This document shows, in pieces, positions 34,545 to 40,424 of a stretch of 42,933 nt of DNA (position 1 is its first letter; each line of letters begins with the position of its first letter). The stretch is from Acidobacteriota bacterium (GTDB lineage: Bacteria > Acidobacteriota > Thermoanaerobaculia > Multivoradales > SZUA-115). Under the pieces are notes generated by a model that worked only from the letters and a program-made list of their open reading frames with translations, did no database searches and was not told the DNA's origin. The stretch covers positions 1 through 42,933 of the forward strand of contig JAJRVQ010000105.1 of the NCBI GenBank assembly GCA_024277255.1, written 5' to 3'. Both the position numbers and the translations under genes were made by a program.

Positions 34545-35636
34545 TCAGTCGGTCATTTCGTCGGCCCCTTTGCCACCCCTCGCGTCGTAACCCAACGCCG
34601 TCTCTCGGAGCTGATCAGCAAGCCCGTAGATATCGTCCAGCTCGCCAATCGGGTGGCGGGTCTCTTCCTTGTCCGCATCAAAAGAGCCCAAGTACTTCTG
34701 TGCCGCATTGAACCAGAACCGGCATATCGGCTTTCGGTTGTTGTCATCGAGTAAGACAGAACAGTATGACTTCTGATCGCGCAGGACGACGCGCCGCGAC
34801 TCCACCACTTTGCTCACGATGGCCTTGACCAAATAGTAGGCCTGCCACTCCTCTTCGGTGGTTTCGATCTCGGAAACAGGCTCGGCCTCTTGATCGAGAG
34901 ACGGGAGTGATGACGTGGCCTCCTCCGTAGCGAGAGCAGACTTGAGCCGGTCACTAATGCGCTCGCTGATGAACTCGCGGAGCGCCTTCCTGGTCAAGTT
35001 GCTGAACTGCTCTCGAACCGCGTGAGTCATTCGGCCTTCGTAGACCTGGGAAACGAAGAAGCGCACAAAATCCTCTGAAGGTTCCTGCATCTCGTTGGCC
35101 AGAACTCGCTTGATCTGTCGTGTGTACTTCAGTTCGCTTGCCGTCTCCAGAATGCGGTCCTGGTCGAAGACCTCGGCGTGAAACTTCTCCAGCTCCCTGA
35201 CTGCCCCTTCTGACAGATCCAGCATGTTCACTTCCAAGAACGGTCGAGAGTCCATCCGGTTACGTGATTCCAGGTCGGTGAAAAACCTGTACGACGTGCC
35301 GTTGGTTAGGACGGCGAAGCGAGCATCAGTGACCGAGAAGTACCTGTAGAGCTGCGACACATGAGCTTGGTCGAGGTCGGAACCAGCCATCTTGCACTCA
35401 AACAGCACTATGGGTTTTCCATCGCGAAGGATCGCATAGTCGACCTTCTCACCCCTCTTGATTCCCACGTCGGCAGTAAGTTCGGGCGTAACCTCGGTCG
35501 GGTCGAAAACGTCGTAGCCGAGGGCCTGGATGAACGGAAGGATCAAGGCATTCTTGGTCGCTTCCTCAGTCTTGATGTGCGGCAGTTGACTAGGTATTCG
35601 TTCAGCCAGGGCGCGGAACGCGCTAGTTAGGTCCAC
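34545..35636 (-). CDS. Solitary HsdR-N-type (PD-(D/E)XK) nuclease-domain protein
   Basis: 363 aa, GTG at 35636 with GGAGG seven bases upstream. The N-terminal 120 residues match the type I restriction enzyme R-subunit N-terminal domain: E24/E25 in TEEATKNALILPFIQALGYDVF, D66 in KVDYAIL, and E80-C-K82 in PIVLFECKM, which together form a PD-(D/E)XK-like active site. The helicase motor of true HsdR is absent. The C-terminal part (about 260-345) has a separate small domain (RKPICRFWFNAAQKYLGSFD). No methyltransferase or specificity subunit is nearby, so it is not part of a classic restriction system here. Such stand-alone proteins are common; their role, perhaps defence, is not settled. GC content is lower than in the operons around it, consistent with acquired DNA. 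Confidence 0.8.
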   Translation of the reverse strand: MDLTSAFRALAERIPSQLPHIKTEEATKNALILPFIQALGYDVFDPTEVTPELTADVGIKRGEKVDYAILRDGKPIVLFECKMAGSDLDQAHVSQLYRYFSVTDARFAVLTNGTSYRFFTDLESRNRMDSRPFLEVNMLDLSEGAVRELEKFHAEVFDQDRILETASELKYTRQIKRVLANEMQEPSEDFVRFFVSQVYEGRMTHAVREQFSNLTRKALREFISERISDRLKSALATEEATSSLPSLDQEAEPVSEIETTEEEWQAYYLVKAIVSKVVESRRVVLRDQKSYCSVLLDDNNRKPICRFWFNAAQKYLGSFDADKEETRHPIGELDDIYGLADQLRETALGYDARGGKGADEMTD

Positions 35637-35822
35637 TTGCTGTCCTCCTCTCAGACTCGCCTCAGTAGCCGAATCAGCATGCCGATGGCTTTGCTCGACA
35701 ATTCAATGAGAACGGATACGGATAGGGTGTTGCTTATCGACGGTAGCAGTTTAGCAGACGGTAGTGCACTTCCAGCGAGTCGTCCAAGCTAAGAATGTTC
35801 TGCCAGCTGTTCGTACAACGTG

Positions 35823-36230
35823 CTAGCCGGGCAAGGTCCACTGGACCGGTAACCGTTTGAAGTCTTTCTCATCGAAGGTGACCACGGTTTCGTCACGGGC
35901 TGCGGCCTGGAGGGCCAGAACTGCGTCGATGTAGTCGACATTCTGGTCTCGGGCGAGTTCGAGGGCTCGGATCGTACGGTCACGATCTTCGACTGCGATT
36001 CCAGGGGCGCTGAGCAAGCGCACCAGGACGCCGGCAACCTCCTCCATCGAGTGCTTGTAGAAGGAACGAAGTACCCATACCACCTCGGCCAGGGTGATCT
36101 CTGAGACGTAGAGCGATACTTCCCCTTCCTCGGCTCGTCGCATGACGCGGGCGGAGTGATCGGCAAGCTCGGCGGGTTCGCCAGTAATGAATCTGAGGAG
36201 CACATTGGCGTCGAGCCACAATCGACTCAC
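35823..36230 (-). CDS. PIN-domain toxin (VapC-like)
   Basis: 135 aa, GTG in a GTGA overlap with the antitoxin stop. PIN-domain ribonuclease fold with the expected acidic residues: D7 in LWLDANVLLR, E44/E49 in VSEITLAEVVW, D99/D102 in VDYIDAVLA and D120 in VVTFDEKDF. Such proteins cut RNA (tRNA, rRNA or mRNA) when freed from the antitoxin. It follows the AbrB-type gene directly, as in vapBC-like pairs. The 186 bp between this gene and the HsdR-N-type gene contain nothing I can name. Confidence 0.9.
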   Translation of the reverse strand: MSRLWLDANVLLRFITGEPAELADHSARVMRRAEEGEVSLYVSEITLAEVVWVLRSFYKHSMEEVAGVLVRLLSAPGIAVEDRDRTIRALELARDQNVDYIDAVLALQAAARDETVVTFDEKDFKRLPVQWTLPG

Positions 36231-36487
36231 GAACCACTCCGGCTCAGCTCAGCTTGGATCTTGCCCATCGCCTGCCCGGTTGCTTGGCGAATCGCGGCCT
36301 TGCCGGGATAGGGACGGGTCGCTGGCAAACTAGCAAAGAGATCACTCAGCCGAGCCTGCTTGATCACCCTCACCCGCAGACCATCGGGCTCCAAGATGAA
36401 GCGCAGATCGTCTCCGGGCTCCAAGTCCATCGCTTGGCGAATCCGAACAGGGATAGTCACTTGCCCTTTCGAGGTTATCTTGGCCAT
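36227..36487 (-). CDS. AbrB/SpoVT-type antitoxin
   Basis: 86 aa, ATG at 36487 with AAGGAG seven bases upstream. The N-terminal swapped-hairpin DNA-binding motif is clear: AKITSKGQVTIPVRIRQAMDLEPGDDLRFI. The C-terminal half (DLFASLPATRPYPGKAAIRQA) would bind and neutralise the PIN toxin encoded by the overlapping next gene. The protein probably represses its own promoter together with the toxin; direct repeats just upstream could be the binding site. Confidence 0.9.
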   Translation of the reverse strand: MAKITSKGQVTIPVRIRQAMDLEPGDDLRFILEPDGLRVRVIKQARLSDLFASLPATRPYPGKAAIRQATGQAMGKIQAELSRSGS

Positions 36488-36494
36488 ACGACAA

Positions 36495-36522
36495 CTCCTT
36501 ACTTGGCGGAAGCTCCTTACTT
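36495..36522 (-). promoter_or_regulatory. 10-bp direct repeats before the antitoxin gene
   Basis: AAGTAAGGAG (minus strand) occurs at 36495-36504 and again at 36513-36522, 18 bp apart. The nearer copy contains the antitoxin ribosome-binding site. AbrB-type antitoxins commonly bind such repeats for autorepression, so this is a candidate operator. It could also be a simple local duplication. Confidence 0.4.
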
Positions 36523-36602
36523 CTCGACTCTATGAGGATTTCCACCGCAGAGCAAGGCGCACAGGAGTCACAAGGCGAATTTGGCAGAGGTCTGCGCCGT
36601 CC

Positions 36603-37598
36603 CTACCGCGCCGGGTTGTCAAATCCACAGCAGCCGTCGCGCTCCAGGAGGCGGTCGGTGGCACAGATCCTCGGTACTTCGGTGCCGTCCGGCTGAGGCT
36701 CATAGACGGTGATCGAGCGGGTGGGATAGGTCGCCTGCGTCGCGTAGTGGACGACGAAGCTCTTGCGGGTCAGTGAGGGGTCGAGCAGCGGCGAGCCGCC
36801 GTGGCGCAAGGAGGCGTGCCACACCAGGGCCTCGCCCCGCTTGGGGGTGAACAGACGGGTTTCCAAGCCGTGCTTGCGGCACTGTTCTTCATCGAAGGCG
36901 AAGGCTGCCTCGACATCTTCCGCTCCCATGGTGTTGCCGTCATACATGTACTGGCCGGGACGGAACTCGTAATAAGGCAGCTTGTGAGAGCCGGGAACGT
37001 AGGCCAGAGCACCGCACTCGGGATGAATGTCTTCGAGCGCGATCCACGCCGCCACCAGGTGGCCAGGGGCCCCGGTCGGCACCACGACCGGATCGCGATG
37101 GAGGATCTGCTGGCTGCCAAACTGAAAGTAGAGCGACTGAATAGCCACCGCTGGCTCGCCCATGATCAGGCGCACCAGTTCGTGCAAGCGCGGCTCCAAG
37201 TAGAGCGAGAGCGCCGCCTCGGAGTGCGAGTGCAGGTCATGAATACGGCTCTTGGTCTTGCGATGCACCGCCTCGTCGGCGACCGACATCCAGCGCGGTG
37301 GGCCGTCATAGGCGTAGACCAGGTTGGCGGTCCTCTCCTGCCAACAGCGGTCCACATCGCCTTCCATCTGCTCAAACAGAGCCTCATCGAGGCCGAGCGG
37401 CACCACGGTATAACCCCAGCGAATGAAGTGCTCCAGCGCCTCGGCCTGAGCAGAGGTTAGCTCTCCGTTGTCCAAACGCTCCGCGATTCCTTCGGGGGCG
37501 TCCGGTTGATCGATCCACAAGCCGCTGTCGAGAAACAGGCCGCCGCCGGGGGCGGATCGGATCGCCGGTGGAATGGGGGCTTTCGTCACTGCCGTCAT
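36603..37598 (-). CDS. PhyH-family Fe(II)/2-oxoglutarate dioxygenase
   Basis: 331 aa from the ATG at 37598, which has GGAGGAGGA upstream; an earlier in-frame start would lack a ribosome-binding site. Phytanoyl-CoA dioxygenase family. Iron ligands read as H167-R-D169 and H266 (in WHASLRHGGSP), with R278 (LTRKSFVVHY) for 2-oxoglutarate. Other family stretches are WIALEDIHPECGALAYVPGSHKLP and PKRGEALVWH. Members hydroxylate very diverse small molecules and amino acids, so the substrate cannot be told. It is the last gene of an apparent operon that begins with three tail-collar proteins. The 45-bp gap to the GNAT suggests co-transcription. Confidence 0.9.
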   Translation of the reverse strand: MTAVTKAPIPPAIRSAPGGGLFLDSGLWIDQPDAPEGIAERLDNGELTSAQAEALEHFIRWGYTVVPLGLDEALFEQMEGDVDRCWQERTANLVYAYDGPPRWMSVADEAVHRKTKSRIHDLHSHSEAALSLYLEPRLHELVRLIMGEPAVAIQSLYFQFGSQQILHRDPVVVPTGAPGHLVAAWIALEDIHPECGALAYVPGSHKLPYYEFRPGQYMYDGNTMGAEDVEAAFAFDEEQCRKHGLETRLFTPKRGEALVWHASLRHGGSPLLDPSLTRKSFVVHYATQATYPTRSITVYEPQPDGTEVPRICATDRLLERDGCCGFDNPAR

Positions 37599-37642
37599 CA
37601 GCTGTCCTCCTCCGCCGAACCCTATCGCGCCTGCACCGTCAC

Positions 37643-38140
37643 CTACTCGCTCAACTCCCGATCCGCCCGCCACTCCATCAGGTGATACACCCCCTGCTCT
37701 TCGATCTTCTCGAAGCCGAGGCGCAGGTAGAGGCGCATCGCCGGGTTGTTGTGTTCGACGTGGATGCGCACCAGCTTGCCGCTTTGGCGAGCTTCACTCA
37801 GCAGGTCGTCGAGGAGCCGGCTGCCCAAGCCGTTTCCCCGCCATTCGGCAAGCAGGGCGATGTCGACCAGTCGGATCTCCTCTTCGCGCCGATCGACGTA
37901 GAGGCGGCCCACCGGTTCTTCACCAACGAGGATCAAGTCGAACGCCGCGTTGGGAAACTGCTCTTGGTAGTACTTGTGCTGCGCCTGGAACTGGAAGCGT
38001 AGAAACTCCGCCTTCTCCTCGTCCGTCCACGGCACCTGCGCCATCTCCTCGGCGCGGGTACTGGCGTAGACGCGGAGGAGAAACTCCATCTCCTCCGGCG
38101 TGATCGGACGCAAGCTGACGGTGGAAAGATCGGCAGGCAA
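37643..38140 (-). CDS. GNAT N-acetyltransferase
   Basis: 165 aa if started at the TTG at 38140, which has GGGAG six bases upstream and precedes the first conserved strand (STVSLRPITPEEMEF). The same frame is open further upstream, but there it lies over the lysine-rich gene. Seen: VDIALLAEWRGNGLGSRLLDDLL (acetyl-CoA loop R-GNGLG at 101-106) and HVEHNNPAMRLYLRLGFEKI, both typical of GNATs. The substrate is unknown. It lies between the lysine-tailed protein and the dioxygenase; acetylation of lysines in the neighbouring tail is an idea only. Confidence 0.82.
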   Translation of the reverse strand: MPADLSTVSLRPITPEEMEFLLRVYASTRAEEMAQVPWTDEEKAEFLRFQFQAQHKYYQEQFPNAAFDLILVGEEPVGRLYVDRREEEIRLVDIALLAEWRGNGLGSRLLDDLLSEARQSGKLVRIHVEHNNPAMRLYLRLGFEKIEEQGVYHLMEWRADRELSE

Positions 38141-38232
38141 GATGGACTCCCGAGAAGAAACTGTGGGAAGGAAGAAACCCGGCCCCACCAGAGGTGCGAG
38201 CCGGGTCACCGAAACCAAACGATGCGCTGCGG

Positions 38233-38748
38233 CTATTTCTTCTTGGCCGCCCCCTTCTTCTTTGCCGGGGCCTTCTTCTTGGTGGCTCCCTTCTTCGCCG
38301 TAGCCTTCTTCGCCGGGGCCTTCTTCTTGGCGGGCTTCAGCTTGGCCAAGGGCATCTTGAGAAGAACCAACAAGTCGGCTTCGGCGACCTGCCCCCAGAA
38401 GCGGGTCCGCAACTGGTAGGTGCGCTCCGACTTCAAGGAGGCCGTATCGAGGTTCAGCGTCACACTCTCGTGCCACTCCCCGCCGGGCTGCAAGGTGAGG
38501 CTATGGGTGCCGCGGCCGATGTCGATGGTACGGGAGGCATCCTTGCGCGTCACCTCCCGGTCTGCGTCGTCGAGCAGATGCCAGAAAAGCTCCGCTCCTT
38601 TCGCCGCTGAATGGAGCACGATGCTGTGGTCGCTGGTGTTGCTCAGGGTCAAACGTACGGTCAGCTTGGCGACCGCTCGATCGGCTCGCACCTCGAAAAT
38701 CGAAGGTGCGTCGATCGAAGCACGGATGGCTGGAATATTGACTGCCAT
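38233..38748 (-). CDS. Unknown protein with a histone-H1-like lysine-rich tail
   Basis: 171 aa, ATG with AAGGAGG upstream. Residues 1-130 look like a beta-sandwich-type domain (alternating strands such as AKLTVRLTLSNTSDHSIVL and GEWHESVTLNLDTASL) that I cannot name. Residues 136-171 are almost only Lys, Ala, Pro, Gly and Thr (KKKAPAKKATAKKGATKKK), like the tails of bacterial histone H1-like proteins. That tail would bind nucleic acid or another polyanion. The gene is 13 bp after a tail-collar gene and 92 bp before the GNAT gene, so it is part of the same operon. No signal peptide. Confidence 0.8.
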   Translation of the reverse strand: MAVNIPAIRASIDAPSIFEVRADRAVAKLTVRLTLSNTSDHSIVLHSAAKGAELFWHLLDDADREVTRKDASRTIDIGRGTHSLTLQPGGEWHESVTLNLDTASLKSERTYQLRTRFWGQVAEADLLVLLKMPLAKLKPAKKKAPAKKATAKKGATKKKAPAKKKGAAKKK

Positions 38749-38761
38749 GGTGCCTCCTTTC

Positions 38762-39289
38762 CTAGCCGCGTGAGGGGTATAGGCCCTGGAGCGCGATGAT
38801 GAAGTTCATCGCCAGGAAGGGCTGCAAGTTGTTGTGGGCTTGGCTGCCGCCGGCATTGGTCAGCTGAGGCATGTTCGTCGATGCTGCGGTACCACCGGCA
38901 TACTTGACGGAGGCTCCAAGATAGTTGCCTACCGGATCCGCCGCATTGGCGCCACCGCCGAGTGGCCCTCCAGTGCTCCCGTCAGCCCGCATCGTGTGGC
39001 TATGCGCGGGCATCTGCGCTTCCGAGAGAGTCACCGTCTCCACACCGCCACTCTGGCCCAAGCGACGCGAAGTCAATCCCGGCCCTCGGCCCGGATGCAT
39101 CGGTGCTCGGCCCTGCAAGTTCGGCAAGGCGGTGGTGGTCCGCCCGTCGCCGCCGTAGGTGGTTCCGATGAGCGAAAACAAAGCGGTGTTCTGGGAGACC
39201 GGCAGGAGCTGGCCGTTACAGAAGGCCCAGGAGCGAGGAGCGAAATTCCCGGCAAAGATGCGAATCTCGGCTATGAATGGTTCTGACAT
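38762..39289 (-). CDS. Tail-collar / microcystin-dependent-like protein 1
   Basis: 175 aa. Phage tail collar domain at the N-terminus: EPFIAEIRIFAGNFAPRSWAFCNGQLLPVSQNTALFSLIGTTYGGDGRTT, then LPNLQGRAPMH. The middle is Gly/Ala/Ser-rich and variable, and the end NLQPFLAMNFIIALQGLYPSRG is the usual C-terminal strand. These proteins form trimeric fibre-like structures. Their cellular role outside phages is unclear. It is the third of three in a row and has its own ribosome-binding site (GGAGG). Confidence 0.92.
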   Translation of the reverse strand: MSEPFIAEIRIFAGNFAPRSWAFCNGQLLPVSQNTALFSLIGTTYGGDGRTTTALPNLQGRAPMHPGRGPGLTSRRLGQSGGVETVTLSEAQMPAHSHTMRADGSTGGPLGGGANAADPVGNYLGASVKYAGGTAASTNMPQLTNAGGSQAHNNLQPFLAMNFIIALQGLYPSRG

Positions 39290-39301
39290 GGCTGCTCCCT
39301 C

Positions 39302-39823
39302 CTAGTGCCGGCTCGGGTAGATGCCGAACAGAGCGATGATGAAATGGACGCACAAGAACGGCATCAGATTGGTGTGTGACCGGCTGCCGCCCACAGTCGA
39401 GATGGCTGCGCCGCTCATATTCTGCGCGGTGGCGAGCGCATTGGAATAGATGTTGGTCGGCGCGGTAGACGCCGAGACCTTGCCACTGGGATCGCCCGAA
39501 CTGGCGCCCGAGGCGGAGGCGGAAACGTTGTGCTGGTGGGAGGGCAACTGGTTCACCGTCAAGGTGACCTTCTCCGCACCACTCTTGGCTCCCAGTCTGC
39601 GCTGGCTCAGCCCGGGGCCGGACCCCGCGTGAATGGGGATTCGGCCGCGCATGTCGGGCAATCCGAAGGTCGTTCGACCGTCGCCGCCGTAGATGGTGCC
39701 CAGCAGCGAGAAGAGTGCGTCGTTCTGCGATACGGCCAGCAGCTGACCATCGCAAAAAGCCCAGCCGCGGGGGGCGAAATTGCCGGCGAACATGCGGATT
39801 TCTCCAACAAAGGGTTCTGACAT
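39302..39823 (-). CDS. Tail-collar / microcystin-dependent-like protein 2
   Basis: 173 aa from the ATG at 39823 with AAGGAGG upstream (this Shine-Dalgarno overlaps the stop of the preceding gene). Same plan as its neighbours: EPFVGEIRMFAGNFAPRGWAFCDGQLLAVSQNDALFSLLGTIYGGDGRTTF, LPDMRGRIPIH, a Ser/Ala/Thr-rich variable centre, and NLMPFLCVHFIIALFGIYPSRH at the end. The longer open frame upstream overlaps the preceding gene and is not used. Confidence 0.92.
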   Translation of the reverse strand: MSEPFVGEIRMFAGNFAPRGWAFCDGQLLAVSQNDALFSLLGTIYGGDGRTTFGLPDMRGRIPIHAGSGPGLSQRRLGAKSGAEKVTLTVNQLPSHQHNVSASASGASSGDPSGKVSASTAPTNIYSNALATAQNMSGAAISTVGGSRSHTNLMPFLCVHFIIALFGIYPSRH

Positions 39824-39837
39824 TCTGATTCGCCTCC

Positions 39838-40338
39838 TTAGTTTCTCGACGGAAACAAGCCCTGGAGGGCTATGCAGAAGTTCACCGCCAAGTAGGGCTG
39901 CATGTTCTCGTGGGCCTGGCCGCCACCGGCGTTGACGATCGAGCCGGTATTGAGAGTGCCGCTTCCGCTCTTTGCACCGTAGATGTTGTCGGTGGTCGTC
40001 GCCAGTCGGTTGCCACCGGGGGTCGACTGATTGGCCGACGTTGAGGTGGCCACCTCGGTATGCGCGTGCTGGGGCATCTCTGCGGCGCTCAGGGTATGGT
40101 TTTCCTCGCCGCTCTTCTGCCCTTCCCTGTGGCCGTTGCCCACATGGATGGGAGTGCGCCCGCGCAGATCCGGCAAGGCAAACGAGGTGCGGCCGTCGCC
40201 GCCGTAGGTAGTTCCCAGTAGCGAGTAGAGCGACTGGTTCTGGTTGATGGGAAGAATTTGGCCGTCGCAAAAGGCCCAACCTCGCGGTGCGAAGTTGAAG
40301 CCGACCATTCTGACCTCGGCTAGAAATGGCTCAGACAA
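39838..40338 (-). CDS. Tail-collar / microcystin-dependent-like protein 3
   Basis: 166 aa, ATG with AAAGGAGG upstream; first of the three tail-collar genes in transcription order. Seen: EPFLAEVRMVGFNFAPRGWAFCDGQILPINQNQSLYSLLGTTYGGDGRTSF, LPDLRGRTPIHVGNG, variable centre, and NMQPYLAVNFCIALQGLFPSRN. The three copies share both ends and differ in the centre, as expected for paralogues that diversify the exposed part. The 86 bp upstream should hold the operon promoter, but no clear -35/-10 pair was found. Confidence 0.92.
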   Translation of the reverse strand: MSEPFLAEVRMVGFNFAPRGWAFCDGQILPINQNQSLYSLLGTTYGGDGRTSFALPDLRGRTPIHVGNGHREGQKSGEENHTLSAAEMPQHAHTEVATSTSANQSTPGGNRLATTTDNIYGAKSGSGTLNTGSIVNAGGGQAHENMQPYLAVNFCIALQGLFPSRN

Positions 40339-40424
40339 GAGACCCTCCTTTCATGGTTGGTGGACTCAGCCACACTTCAGGACACATAGAGACAGCTAAC
40401 GGACTGCTAGCGATCCGGTTGCCT

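Noticed and set aside
34545..35636. Complete type I restriction system
   Set aside because: Only an R-subunit N-terminal-like domain is present; there is no helicase part, HsdM or HsdS in the window.
37598..37673. Longer start for the PhyH dioxygenase
   Set aside because: The extra residues are Gly-rich and would cover the strong GGAGGAGGA ribosome-binding site before the ATG at 37598.
36603..40338. Prophage or phage-tail-like particle because of the collar domains
   Set aside because: No tube, sheath, baseplate, capsid, terminase or lysis genes; collar-domain proteins of this type also occur outside phages.
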